Shown here: one piece after another, positions 41,966 to 50,427 of the stretch
How the letters are laid out: the number at the start of each line of letters is the position of its first letter
Numbering within the stretch: position 1 is the first letter of the stretch
DNA from: Chlorobiota bacterium
GTDB taxonomy: Bacteria > Bacteroidota > Ignavibacteria > OLB7
Reading direction: 5' to 3'
DNA: 64,000 nucleotides
NCBI GenBank assembly: GCA_016788565.1
Contig: JAEUSP010000114.1
Span: forward strand, 1-64,000
Translations under genes and position numbers: made by a program
The notes under the pieces: generated by a model
What the model saw: only the letters and a program-made list of their open reading frames with translations
Databases searched by the model: none
What the model was told of the DNA's origin: nothing

Positions 41966-44026
41966 ATGCGATTTCTTGCCACAATGCTGCTGGGGGTGTG
42001 CGGTTCCGTTAGCCTGCTGGTTGCACAGCAGCGCGACACCACAAAAGCCCCGTTGGACACGTTAAAAACGTACCGCCTGGGCGAGATTGTTGTTCGTGGG
42101 GAACAGGAAGCAACGGCTTCCACCAGCACGGTGCAGCGAATCTCAGCCGCAAAAATTCTTGCCAGCGATGCCCCCACTGCTGACCGCCTTGCACTCATCA
42201 TGCCGGCAACCCGTGTGCAGTCCAACTCACGCGGGGAAGCAATCCTCTACATGCGTAACGCCGGCGAACGCCAGACCGCCATTTTTCTGGATGGCGCGTT
42301 AATCAATATCCCCTGGGATAATCGCTTGGACCTAAGCCTGATCCCGATGAACAGCATTGGCGGGGTGACGCTCTCGCAAGGGGTGGCTTCGGTGCTCTAC
42401 GGGTCGAACGTCTTGGGGGGGGCTGTGGAGTTTGTCTCGCAGGAACTTCCCACCCCCGGCTACCTGACCGACATCGGTGTTGCTGGGGGGAACGATGGCT
42501 ACTACTCAATCCAGGCAATGCACACCGGAAATTTGGGGACGTTTAACTACATCGCTTCGGCCAACCTGATGCGGCGCGACGCGCTCTCGTTCCCCGATAG
42601 CTCCGTATTCCAGGCCGATGGCGAAACTCCATTTCTGCACAACCAATTCAACGCCGACCAACGGACGAACACCGACTCCAGAATCTTCAACGCCTACGCC
42701 CGTGGCGAACTGAAGCTGGCCGAGCAGGCCTCGTTGGGGCTTTCCACTTCGTTCATTGATGCCAGCAAAGGGGTTGCGCCGGAAGGCCACGTTCCCGATG
42801 CGCGGTTCTGGCGATATCCCAAGTGGCGGAACCTTTCGGTGGTGCTGAACGGCGATGCCCAGTTTGGCAGCGATAGCCAGTGGGATTTGCGGGGCGCGGT
42901 GTGGGCAACGTCGTTCGGCCAAACCATTGACCAATTCGATGATGCCACCTACACTTCGCGGAACACAAGCCAAGAAGATGAAGACATGACGTTGGGAAGC
43001 CGCGTTGTGGTTGGCCACACCATCGGCGATGGCGACGTGACGATTACCGCTGCCTTGAACGCCTTGCAATCGGCACACGACCAGCGCGATAACGAGGTGG
43101 ATTCCACCGGAACGGTAATCCCAGCACCAACGGCGCAATACAAGCAGCAGAACATCAGCACCGGGGTTGAGGCCACGGTGAAACTGATGCCGACGCTGCA
43201 AGCCGTGGCAGGGATTGGATACGACATGATGAGCACCCCGCTGGCGGGGGATAAACCGGAGCGGGATCCATTCACCGATTGGAGCGGAACACTAGGGCTA
43301 CGGTGGCAGGCAAGCGATGCTGTGGCCGCACGCGTTTCGGCTGGCCGCCGCACCCGATTTCCAACCATGCGCGAATTGTTCGGGGAGGCGCTTCGTCGGT
43401 TCCTTGTGAACCCCGACCTGAAGCCCGAAGATGCAGTCCTGTTGGAGCTTGGTGCCGAAGGGAAAATGGAGGGCGGGCAGTGGTCGCTGACGGCGTTTGC
43501 CAGCGATGTGAGCAACACCATTGACCAACGGAACATTGACACGCTGGGCGGACGCAAACGCCAACGCATCAACCTGTTGGGAAGCACCACCTACGGTGCC
43601 GAATTGACCGGCGGAGTTCACCTTCTGGAGCGGCTGAATTTGGATGGACATTTCACCTACATGCACACCCGCGCCAGGGTGGCATCCAGCACCGGGGCCG
43701 ATTCCACATCGTACATTTCCGAGAAGCCGGAGTATGTGGGGACTATCGCTGCATCCTACAACTTCCCGTTTGGCCTAACCCCGGCTGTCGAGCTTCAGCT
43801 AACCGGCCAGTCGTTCACGCTGAACGACGACAACCGTTTTATCGCGCTTGGGGCATCGGGGTTGGTGAACGCACGGATTTCCTGGCAGTCCACCATTCCA
43901 AGTTTGGGAAGCGTCACCACGCTGTTCGTTCGGGTGAACAACATTGCCAACACGGCAGTGCTTCCGCAGCTTGGTTTGCCGGCTGCCGGACGTGAGTTCC
44001 AAGCCGGATTGCGCGCATCGTTCTGA
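41966..44026 (+). CDS. TonB-dependent outer-membrane receptor
   Basis: 686 residues. Signal peptide (FLATMLLGVCGSVSLLVAQ). The plug domain has YRLGEIVVRGEQEA (TonB-box-like start), SAAKILASDAPTADRLALIMP, GEAILYMRNAGERQTAIFLDGALI and LSQGVASVLYGSNVLGGAVEF, all typical of the conserved plug. The barrel follows and the protein ends LPQLGLPAAGREFQAGLRASF with the terminal Phe needed for BAM insertion. It transports iron complexes, cobalamin or another large ligand using TonB energy; the ligand is not evident. There is no TonB, ExbB or ABC system next to it. Confidence 0.93.
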   Translation: MRFLATMLLGVCGSVSLLVAQQRDTTKAPLDTLKTYRLGEIVVRGEQEATASTSTVQRISAAKILASDAPTADRLALIMPATRVQSNSRGEAILYMRNAGERQTAIFLDGALINIPWDNRLDLSLIPMNSIGGVTLSQGVASVLYGSNVLGGAVEFVSQELPTPGYLTDIGVAGGNDGYYSIQAMHTGNLGTFNYIASANLMRRDALSFPDSSVFQADGETPFLHNQFNADQRTNTDSRIFNAYARGELKLAEQASLGLSTSFIDASKGVAPEGHVPDARFWRYPKWRNLSVVLNGDAQFGSDSQWDLRGAVWATSFGQTIDQFDDATYTSRNTSQEDEDMTLGSRVVVGHTIGDGDVTITAALNALQSAHDQRDNEVDSTGTVIPAPTAQYKQQNISTGVEATVKLMPTLQAVAGIGYDMMSTPLAGDKPERDPFTDWSGTLGLRWQASDAVAARVSAGRRTRFPTMRELFGEALRRFLVNPDLKPEDAVLLELGAEGKMEGGQWSLTAFASDVSNTIDQRNIDTLGGRKRQRINLLGSTTYGAELTGGVHLLERLNLDGHFTYMHTRARVASSTGADSTSYISEKPEYVGTIAASYNFPFGLTPAVELQLTGQSFTLNDDNRFIALGASGLVNARISWQSTIPSLGSVTTLFVRVNNIANTAVLPQLGLPAAGREFQAGLRASF

Positions 44027-44050
44027 TAACCAGCAGTGGCCGAATACACA

Positions 44051-44094
44051 CAAGCGGTGGCATCGGGTTCTTCCCAATGCCACCGCTTGCTTTT
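44051..44094 (+). terminator. Intrinsic terminator after the TonB receptor
   Basis: CAAGCGGTGGCAT (44051-44063) and ATGCCACCGCTTG (44077-44089) form a perfect 13-base stem with a 13-base loop, followed by CTTTTG. It lies between convergent genes. Confidence 0.85.
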
Positions 44095-44116
44095 GTCTTC
44101 TGAAGCCACCTTCCGC

Positions 44117-44557
44117 CTACCGCACCACGTCCGGCTTCAGCATTTTCTCCACTTCCTCAATGTGCCCTGTCTCCTCCTGAATTTGCATTTCCAAAAACAG
44201 CCGCAGCCCCAGCTGCTCCGGCATTGCCTCGATGTCGCGAAGCAGATCGGCGTATGCTCCCCATGCTTCTTTCTCAAGATGCAGCGCGGCCCGCAGCATA
44301 TCGTTCAGTGTGTCGAAGGCCCAGGGGAATTTGTCGGCGGCTGGGAAGGTGAGTGGCGTGCCCCCTAACGACGTGATTTTATCACCCACCAACGTTGCAT
44401 GGGCAACCCCTTCGTTTGCTTGCTCCCGCAGCCAGCTCACGATGGGAATCATCGAGTGGCCGTAGATGAAGTAGGAATAATGGAGGTACATCATCGTGCC
44501 GGAAAGCTCCAGTGCCAGAATGCTGTTTAAGCGTTCGCAGATTTGTTCGTTGGTCAT
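44117..44557 (-). CDS. Ferritin-like / bacterioferritin-family protein
   Basis: 146 residues from the ATG giving MTNEQICERLNSILALEL; the frame is open upstream without similarity. The four-helix pattern has acidic and His residues at di-iron spacings: ALELSGTMMYLHY (E), REQANEGVAHATLVGDKI (E..H), LHLEKEAWGAYADLL (E) and EMQIQEETGHIEEVEKML (E..H). This matches bacterioferritin and related ferritin-like proteins, which oxidise and store iron or detoxify peroxide. The haem-binding Met of bacterioferritin cannot be confirmed. It converges with the TonB receptor, which fits an iron theme only loosely. Confidence 0.87.
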   Translation of the reverse strand: MTNEQICERLNSILALELSGTMMYLHYSYFIYGHSMIPIVSWLREQANEGVAHATLVGDKITSLGGTPLTFPAADKFPWAFDTLNDMLRAALHLEKEAWGAYADLLRDIEAMPEQLGLRLFLEMQIQEETGHIEEVEKMLKPDVVR

Positions 44558-44611
44558 GGCTGCTGTTGAATTTGTGAGTTGATTCCCGGTCGGCTGCTGG
44601 CCGGGCTGCGG

Positions 44612-44619
44612 CGAAGATA
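44612..44619 (-). promoter_or_regulatory. Candidate -7 element TATCTTCG
   Basis: One mismatch to TAnnTTTG, 55 bases upstream of the ferritin-like gene. Low confidence without the upstream TTTG box. Confidence 0.25.
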
Positions 44620-44778
44620 CGAACAACAGCCGCTGAACAATGGCCGCCACCGCACACTTTTTCGGATCAGATATTGGCTGGCTGATTCCGGTGAGTTAGC
44701 TTGTGGCGAAGGGGATTGCCGTACCTCCATCTGGCACTATCCAACCGGCTTCGCACTCTTCCCAACAATCCAGCAATC

Positions 44779-45660
44779 ATGCACATCGGACCATACCACG
44801 TTCACCTGATTGAAACTTGCCGATTCGCCTTGGATGGCGGCGCAATGTTTGGCGTTGTTCCAAAAAATCTGTGGGCCAAAGCCTATCCCCACGTTGATGA
44901 GCACAACCGAATTGCCATGGCTGCGCGGGCGTTGCTGATTCGGGGGGAAGGAAGGGTGATTGTGGTGGATGCCGGGTGTGGCCAGAAAATGGGGGAGAAG
45001 CTGCAAAGCATCTACGCGCTTGATAACAGCCAATACACGCTGTCCAACGGGCTGGCCGAACATGGGGTTCGCCCGGAGGATGTCACCGATTTCATCTACA
45101 CTCACCTCCATTTCGACCACGCCGGCGGAAGCACCCGGATTGATTCCGCAGGGCAAGCCGTTCCCACCTTCCCGAACGCCCGGCATTACGTCCAACGCCA
45201 GCAGCTTGCTTGGGCCAGAAATCCCACCGATAAAGACCGCGCCAGCTTCATGCCAGAAAACTGGGAGCCGGTGGCCGAGCATGGATTGCTGCAAGAGCTT
45301 GACGGCGATGGAGAATTGTTCCCGGGGATTGAGCTACGGGCCATGCACGGCCACACTCGCGCAATGCAGCTTGTGGTTGTGCGGGATGATTCCGCTGCGA
45401 CCAGCCAACCGGCGGGGCTTGTCTATTGTGCCGATTTAATCCCCACCCGCGCCCACCTTCCCTTCCCCTACGTGATGGGCTACGACAACTTCCCGCTGGC
45501 CTCACTCCAAGAAAAACAGACGTTCATCCCGGAAGCCTACGAGCGCCGTTGGCTGCTCTGCTTCGAACATGATGCGTTCACCGACGCGGTGCAGATTGCG
45601 CCCGGGAAAAAAGGGTTTGAAGTTGCCAGCGAACAGCAGTTGCGCGTTGCCCACCGCTAA
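44779..45660 (+). CDS. Metallo-beta-lactamase-fold hydrolase
   Basis: 293 residues from the ATG giving MHIGPYHVHLIETCRFALDG. The zinc motif THLHFDHAGG (H109, H111, D113, H114) is complete, with VIVVDAGCGQK (strand before) and LRAMHGHTRAMQ (His ligand), YCADLIPTRAHL (Asp). Proteins with this arrangement include AHL lactonases and many other hydrolases; the N-terminus (SxFxLDGG.MFG) also resembles this quorum-quenching-lactonase group, but the substrate is not established. It overlaps no gene and is 20 bases before the HPr gene, so the two may be co-transcribed. Confidence 0.87.
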   Translation: MHIGPYHVHLIETCRFALDGGAMFGVVPKNLWAKAYPHVDEHNRIAMAARALLIRGEGRVIVVDAGCGQKMGEKLQSIYALDNSQYTLSNGLAEHGVRPEDVTDFIYTHLHFDHAGGSTRIDSAGQAVPTFPNARHYVQRQQLAWARNPTDKDRASFMPENWEPVAEHGLLQELDGDGELFPGIELRAMHGHTRAMQLVVVRDDSAATSQPAGLVYCADLIPTRAHLPFPYVMGYDNFPLASLQEKQTFIPEAYERRWLLCFEHDAFTDAVQIAPGKKGFEVASEQQLRVAHR

Positions 45661-45680
45661 CGTTTTTTGCCGATTGATCC

Positions 45681-45950
45681 ATGCTTGTAAAAACCGTCAC
45701 CGTCCGCAACCGTGCTGGGATTCACACACGCCCGGCGGCCACCATCGTGAAGAAGGCTTCGCAGTACCGCTGCGAATTTTTTATTGTGAGGGATGGCTTC
45801 CGCATCAACGGGAAAAGCATCATCGGGGTGATGATGCTTGCCGCCGAGCAAGGTGCCGAACTTCAGCTGGAGTTCGACGGCCCCGACGAAGCCGCCGCCG
45901 CCGCCGACCTTGCAGGATATTTTGAGAGGAAGTTTGATGAGGAGTTTTAG
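45681..45950 (+). CDS. ptsH: HPr-family phosphocarrier protein
   Basis: 89 residues. The active-site region NRAGIHTRPAA contains His15, phosphorylated by enzyme I or a PtsP-like protein, and the NGKSIIGVMML region has Ser46, the HPr kinase site in organisms that use it. The length is exactly that of HPr. No enzyme I, enzyme II or HPr kinase gene is adjacent, so this could be a regulatory HPr of a truncated phosphotransferase chain. Strand order and spacing suggest co-transcription with the metallo-hydrolase gene. Confidence 0.93.
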   Translation: MLVKTVTVRNRAGIHTRPAATIVKKASQYRCEFFIVRDGFRINGKSIIGVMMLAAEQGAELQLEFDGPDEAAAAADLAGYFERKFDEEF

Positions 45951-45962
45951 GGGGGACGCTGG

Positions 45963-45976
45963 AATGCCGAATGCCG
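45963..45976 (+). repeat. Two AATGCCG heptamers
   Basis: AATGCCG twice in tandem just after the HPr gene, followed by the related AATAGAA. Same unit as the arrays near 53.7-54.1 kb. Confidence 0.6.
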
Positions 45977-46022
45977 AATAGAAGAGTGAAAAATCTTGAA
46001 GCCGCCCCCCGAACTCAGCCCT

Positions 46023-46055
46023 CCGCTCGTGCTGAGCCTGTCGAAGTATGAGCGG
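46023..46055 (+). repeat. REP-like hairpin repeat, copy 6
   Basis: CCGCTCGT (46023-46030) faces ATGAGCGG (46048-46055), one mismatch in the stem, loop GCTGAGCCTGTCGAAGT. GCCACCGAAC follows. A reading frame open through this copy is continuous with the flippase gene downstream but is not part of it. Confidence 0.88.
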
Positions 46056-46132
46056 AGCCACCGAACGTGGAAGTCCCGCTCCCCCGGTTGTACCGAGATT
46101 TTTCACGTCCCGTTTCCCACCGCTGCTTCTGC

Positions 46133-46140
46133 TAACTTTG
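46133..46140 (+). promoter_or_regulatory. Candidate -7 element TAACTTTG, adjacent to the flippase start
   Basis: Matches TAnnTTTG and ends five bases before the TTG at 46146. If used, transcription would begin at or next to the start codon, giving a leaderless messenger. Confidence 0.35.
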
Positions 46141-46145
46141 CGCGC

Positions 46146-47471
46146 TTGCAACTCTCCAAACATATCGGGACCGCTGCGTGGTCTGCTGCCGATAAAGCAC
46201 TCTACGTGCTGATTGGCCTTGCCTTCATCCTTCCGCAAAAGGTGATTGGCGAACATAATTGGGGGGTGGCAACGCTGGCGCAAGCGGGGCTGACAATCAT
46301 CTACATGCTCTCGGATGGATTCGCCCTGCAAGCGTTGGTGAACTTTGGGATGACCGAGTCGCGCCGCCGCCAAGCACTCACTATCTCGGCAGCGTTGCAC
46401 GTTGGGTTCATCACGCTCGGCACCGCCTTGGTTTATTTTGGCCGAACATGGTGGGCCGGGTTTCTGAACGAGCCTGATCTGATCCCGACGCTGGAGCTGT
46501 TCCCCTTGGTCGCGCTCGGTTTTTTGCTGCGGAACTACTTCCTGAAAATTTCCCAACTCCACATTGATACCCGCGCCACCTTCCTGATTGATGCGGCGTG
46601 GATTGGAACCACGGTGCTGCTGGTGCTGCATGGCTGGATGAACGCCTGGATGAACACCGCCGAAGATATGATGCTGATTAGCGCGGCATCCGCCGGGGCT
46701 TCGTCGCTGATGGGGTTGATCCTTTACGCTCGCCGAATCCGTTTCACCCGCACGATTGACCGCGAATTGTTCCGCGAAATGATGCGGTTTGGCCGAACGC
46801 AGATGCTTTCGGCAGGAACCCTGGCGCTGCAAACGCAGGGGGATTACCTTCTGCTGAAGCTGTTCGTCAGTTCGTCGGTGGTGGGCAACTATGATGCCGC
46901 AAAAAAACTGTTCCGTGGGTTCGAGGCCCTGCGCGATGCTGGCTCGCTGTTTGTCTATCCGGCGGTTGCGCGGCTGAAATCGCAGGGGCGCGAAGGGGAG
47001 ATGGTGTTGCTGGTGGAGAAGATGATCGGCTTTATGACGTTGCTTGCCGTGCCGGTGGTGGTGGTGGTCTGGATTGGCCCAACGGCGGAGTTGTTCGATC
47101 TGATTTACCGTGGCAAGTATCAGCAAGCGGCGTTCATCTTCCAACTGATGTGCCTTGCCGGATTGGCAATCCCCTTCAGCATGAACATCAACGTGCTGAA
47201 CGGCCTAAGCCAGGCCCGAACACTGCTGCGGGTGATCCTGATGTCGGCAGCGATTTTCTTTTTAAGCGGTTTGGCGTTGGTCCCCATGCTTGGCGTTCAC
47301 GGCATGGCCATCACCATTGTCATCAGCTATGTTGCGCTTGGCCTGTTCAGCACCCGTGCGGTCAAGAAATACGTTCCGTTCAGCATCCGCGGCGCGTTTG
47401 GCCGCTGGCGCGATGCCGTGGAGTTTATCCGGCGACAGTGGAGGAAGAACGGAGGGAAAGCAAACAAGTAG
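46146..47471 (+). CDS. Polysaccharide biosynthesis / O-antigen flippase-like membrane protein
   Basis: 441 residues from a TTG. The frame is open 50 codons upstream through repeat copy 6, but that part translates the repeat. Start is uncertain; no good ATG is near. About 12 hydrophobic segments are visible, with the Wzx-type pattern: HIGTAAWSAADKALYVLIGL at the start, VATLAQAGLTIIYMLSDGFALQALVN, GRTQMLSAGTLALQTQGDYLLLKLFVSSSVVGNYDAAKKL and the final IVISYVALGLFSTRA. The family flips undecaprenyl-linked saccharides across the cytoplasmic membrane. The short charged tail is usual. No other polysaccharide genes are adjacent on the same strand. Confidence 0.85.
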   Translation: MQLSKHIGTAAWSAADKALYVLIGLAFILPQKVIGEHNWGVATLAQAGLTIIYMLSDGFALQALVNFGMTESRRRQALTISAALHVGFITLGTALVYFGRTWWAGFLNEPDLIPTLELFPLVALGFLLRNYFLKISQLHIDTRATFLIDAAWIGTTVLLVLHGWMNAWMNTAEDMMLISAASAGASSLMGLILYARRIRFTRTIDRELFREMMRFGRTQMLSAGTLALQTQGDYLLLKLFVSSSVVGNYDAAKKLFRGFEALRDAGSLFVYPAVARLKSQGREGEMVLLVEKMIGFMTLLAVPVVVVVWIGPTAELFDLIYRGKYQQAAFIFQLMCLAGLAIPFSMNINVLNGLSQARTLLRVILMSAAIFFLSGLALVPMLGVHGMAITIVISYVALGLFSTRAVKKYVPFSIRGAFGRWRDAVEFIRRQWRKNGGKANK

Positions 47472-47527
47472 TTCGTACCAATTCAAAAAAGAACATATGC
47501 TTTTATAGTAAAATTTTAACGAAAACC

Positions 47528-47535
47528 TATCTTTG
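47528..47535 (+). promoter_or_regulatory. Candidate -7 element TATCTTTG
   Basis: Perfect TAnnTTTG, 39 bases before the start of the repeat protein gene, in AT-rich DNA with TTTTATAG at 47501. The upstream box is not exactly spaced. Confidence 0.45.
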
Positions 47536-47574
47536 CGCCGAAATTGACTACCAATACCACATATCACGGTCATC

Positions 47575-49737
47575 ATGCTGAAACATATACTGCTCACTGG
47601 GCTGGTTGCCATAACCGTTTCTGGCGTTGCGCAAGCGCAATCCTCTGCTCCAATTGTGGATCCTCAAGGTCGCATGGGAGTAGGTACGCTACAACCAGAC
47701 CCCTCTTCAATTCTTGATCTTAGTTCAACGCAACGAGGTGCGTTACTGCCACGCTTGACCGATGCCCAGCGCAACGGGATTGCAAATCCTGCAAAGGGCT
47801 TGGTGTTTTTCAATCTGGATTCTAATGAGTTCCAGTTCAACTTTGGAACACCAGGTTTTCCCTTGTGGATGCCGATCCTTGATTCTTCCAATATCGGAGA
47901 CTTCGGTTGGGCACTGCTTGGGAACGGAGGGACAAACCCGGCGGTGAATTACATTGGAACGACAGATGCCCAAGATTTTGTGGTTCGCACTAACGCAACC
48001 GAACGGATGCGAATCCTCTCGGGTGGGAATGTGGGGATTGGTATCTCAGGCCCAGCGGCAAAACTTCACGTCAATCAGATGGGGCTTGATGATGCTGGGC
48101 GTTTTGAGATCGCCAATGCTGCATCCGCCTCAAATGCTTTATTGGGAAGCACTAACGGCACTGGTGTTGGTGTGTTGGGTCTTCACTCAGCAACCAGTGG
48201 GACAGCCGCAGGGGTGCGTGGCGAATCGAACTCGACTGATGCAATGGCGATGGGTGTGTCTGGGGTTATTAATTCTACTGCTCCTGGCGGCTTCTCTGCT
48301 GGTGTTCGCGGCATCAACAACGGAACTGGTGCATTTGGAGTTGGTGTCTATGGCTCGCAAGCCGGAAGCGGGTGGGGCGTGTATGGAACTACGCCAAGCG
48401 GCATTGGCGTTCGTGGCACCAGCACATCAGGGTACGCAGTGTACGGGCAGCGTGGTGCTGGTAGCGGTATTACTCTTGGGCAAATTGAGGCGATTCGTGG
48501 TGATAACACTGACGGGCCCGGCGTTGCAGGCACATCGAACACAGCGGTTGGTATCTATGGAACTAGTACCACAAGCCACGGTGTTTGGGGTGTTGGCCAA
48601 ACAGCAGCAACTGCTGGTGTCTTGGGTCGCAACGATGTTGTTGGTGGTTATGGTGTACGGGGGGAAAGCTTTGGCGGTGGGATTGGTGTGCATGGAACCA
48701 GCCAGACCGGAAACGCCAGCCAGTTTGAAATCACTAACGCAGCCAGCACAGCTGATGCTGTTCAAGCAAACCAAGCAGGTTTAGGGCGTGGTGTCTATGC
48801 TGTCATTAACAATACATCGAACATTGTTGCGGCAGTCCGTGGCGAAACCAACGGCGGCGGTTACGGGCTGTTTGGCCAAGCCACCGGAAACGGTAATGCA
48901 GGGTTCTTCCAAATCAACAACGCAGCCAGCAACAGCAGCACGGTGAACGTCACAACCAACGGCTTTGGAAGCGGCATTACGGTTCAATTAACCAACGCAT
49001 CAAACGGAGGACGTGGGATTGATGTGATGCAAAATGGTGAGGGTACAGGGGTGTTTGCAACCAGTGCTGGCGGCTTCGGTGTGTGGGGTATCAGCAGCGA
49101 CATCAGTGCTGCTGGGGTGATTGGCGACAACACCTTTGGCGAAGCCGTGGTTGGCCGCAACCGTAGCGGCAACGGCGTTGGTGCCGTGGTGGGCCGCAAT
49201 GACAGCAGCGGCTACGGTGTGCGTGGGTTCAACACCAAAAACGGAATCGGTGTGATAGGCCAAGCTGGCATCAGCGGCGGTACTGGCGTTGGCGGGCGTT
49301 TTGAGAACGTCAACGCTGCAAACAGCAACGATGCTCTTCAAGCGGCAACCAACGGAACGGGATGGGCTGGCAACTTTACCAATGTTAATAATAGCAGTGC
49401 CACACGTGGCGTGCGTATTACAACAACGGCAGGCCAAGGGGGGAACGCATTGACCGTTAATAACGGTACCGTGGCGTTCTCGTACCAACATCCTTATGCA
49501 TCCAACACAGTAGTTGACGACGCTACTCTTGTGGTCACCACAGCCGGCAACGTTACCATCCCAACAGGCGCACCACTTGTTGATGGCGCTCATGTCTGGG
49601 TGGTAAACAACGCTGGTGCGGTTGTCACCGTGACAAACACAACCGCGGGCGCATTCAACATCAACCCAGGACGTGCTGTAGAGCTTCTGTTCGTTAGCAC
49701 AGTTAGCGGAGCCAATTGGATTCCAGTACAACCATAA
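47575..49737 (+). CDS. Large secreted protein with Gly/Val-rich beta-strand repeats
   Basis: 720 residues. Signal peptide (MLKHILLTGLVAITVSGVAQA). The N-terminal part DPQGRMGVGTLQPDPSSILDLSST is a common opening of Bacteroidetes surface-repeat proteins. From about 170 on, units of GVRG, GVYG and GVWG recur every 15-25 residues (for example GVGVYGSQAG, GVRGTSTSGYAVYG), giving parallel beta-type repeats like a fibre. No T9SS sorting domain or membrane anchor is visible. A surface fibre or matrix role is inferred. It and the following small gene are transcribed together from a candidate promoter at 47528. Confidence 0.8.
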   Translation: MLKHILLTGLVAITVSGVAQAQSSAPIVDPQGRMGVGTLQPDPSSILDLSSTQRGALLPRLTDAQRNGIANPAKGLVFFNLDSNEFQFNFGTPGFPLWMPILDSSNIGDFGWALLGNGGTNPAVNYIGTTDAQDFVVRTNATERMRILSGGNVGIGISGPAAKLHVNQMGLDDAGRFEIANAASASNALLGSTNGTGVGVLGLHSATSGTAAGVRGESNSTDAMAMGVSGVINSTAPGGFSAGVRGINNGTGAFGVGVYGSQAGSGWGVYGTTPSGIGVRGTSTSGYAVYGQRGAGSGITLGQIEAIRGDNTDGPGVAGTSNTAVGIYGTSTTSHGVWGVGQTAATAGVLGRNDVVGGYGVRGESFGGGIGVHGTSQTGNASQFEITNAASTADAVQANQAGLGRGVYAVINNTSNIVAAVRGETNGGGYGLFGQATGNGNAGFFQINNAASNSSTVNVTTNGFGSGITVQLTNASNGGRGIDVMQNGEGTGVFATSAGGFGVWGISSDISAAGVIGDNTFGEAVVGRNRSGNGVGAVVGRNDSSGYGVRGFNTKNGIGVIGQAGISGGTGVGGRFENVNAANSNDALQAATNGTGWAGNFTNVNNSSATRGVRITTTAGQGGNALTVNNGTVAFSYQHPYASNTVVDDATLVVTTAGNVTIPTGAPLVDGAHVWVVNNAGAVVTVTNTTAGAFNINPGRAVELLFVSTVSGANWIPVQP

Positions 49738-49765
49738 CTAACAGAGTATTGTAAGGAAAACAACA

Positions 49766-50131
49766 ATGAAACAATACCTTGTCATGGTTGGGTTGCTATG
49801 CGCAGGGGCTTCGCTTGCACAAGCGCAGTCGCCAACTGGTCTTGCATCCGATACTCCGGCTCCTGCAATCCAAAGTACGCCGTCGGCCGATGCTTCAAAA
49901 TCTGGGGCTTCGTTGCTTTCAACTCCAGCTGCAACTCCTTCAGCTTCGGCAGTGCCGTCGGCCAGTGTGGTGTCGGCTCCAGTTTCCTCAGCCGCGCCTT
50001 CTGCGGTTGAGTTGAAAGTTGCTGCTCCTTCAGCTTCGACAGTGACGTTAAGCAGCGATCAGGCTGCAGTTACGCCAGCGGCAGTTCGTGCAGAACAAGC
50101 TCCGCAAGTCTCAACTTCCGCTCCGAAGTGA
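49766..50131 (+). CDS. Small secreted Ser/Ala/Pro-rich protein
   Basis: 121 residues with a signal peptide (MKQYLVMVGLLCAGASLAQA) and a good ribosome-binding site (TAAGGA). The mature ~100 residues are almost entirely Ser, Ala, Pro, Thr and Val (SAVPSASVVSAPVSSA), so probably unstructured and possibly a spacer or matrix component. No family recognised. It is 28 bases after the repeat protein and ends before a terminator, so the two form a two-gene unit. Confidence 0.6.
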   Translation: MKQYLVMVGLLCAGASLAQAQSPTGLASDTPAPAIQSTPSADASKSGASLLSTPAATPSASAVPSASVVSAPVSSAAPSAVELKVAAPSASTVTLSSDQAAVTPAAVRAEQAPQVSTSAPK

Positions 50132-50168
50132 GTAGAGGCGTGTAGCCACAAACCAATGAACAATATTA

Positions 50169-50208
50169 CCGGGCAAGCAATACCTCTCCGTTGCTTGCCC
50201 GGCTCTGT
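50169..50208 (+). terminator. Terminator-like hairpin after the small secreted protein
   Basis: CCGGGCAAGCAA (50169-50180) and TTGCTTGCCCGG (50191-50202) form a perfect 12-base stem with a ten-base loop, followed by CTCTGTTT. The U tract is interrupted. Confidence 0.75.
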
Positions 50209-50357
50209 TTCGCGCTCTTCAATTGGTTGCAGATGGTTCCCATCACTACGTCGCACAACCATTGCTTGTAATTTGCTGATGGATCCAACGGGAAATTTAG
50301 AGTGCTGCACTAAGCCCATGCAGAGCGTGAATACCTTCCATCAACGAACGATCAACT

Positions 50358-50427
50358 CCCGACTTCCAACAACCGATCCCCGATTCCCGATTCCCGATCC
50401 CCGACTCCCGACAACCGACTCCCGACC
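50358..50427 (+). repeat. Period-7 array CCCGA(C/T)N, ten units, ending at a start codon
   Basis: Units CCCGACT, TCCAACA, ACCGATC, CCCGATT (twice), CCCGATC, CCCGACT, CCCGACA, ACCGACT and CCCGACC run without gap to the ATG at 50428. No Shine-Dalgarno sequence is available between array and start. Confidence 0.93.

Larger units (their letters stand above)
50132..50427. other. Intergenic region with terminator and heptamer array
   Basis: No gene is seen. It holds the terminator at 50169-50202 and a ten-unit period-7 array (50358-50427) ending exactly at the start codon of the next gene. Confidence 0.75.

Noticed and set aside
45996-46145. Upstream extension of the flippase reading frame
   Set aside because: It translates the REP-like hairpin repeat, which is not protein-coding.
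45657-47144. Long reverse-strand reading frame (495 codons) opposite the flippase
   Set aside because: Shadow of a real forward gene with clear membrane-protein features; composition is His/Gln/Arg-rich as in antisense frames.
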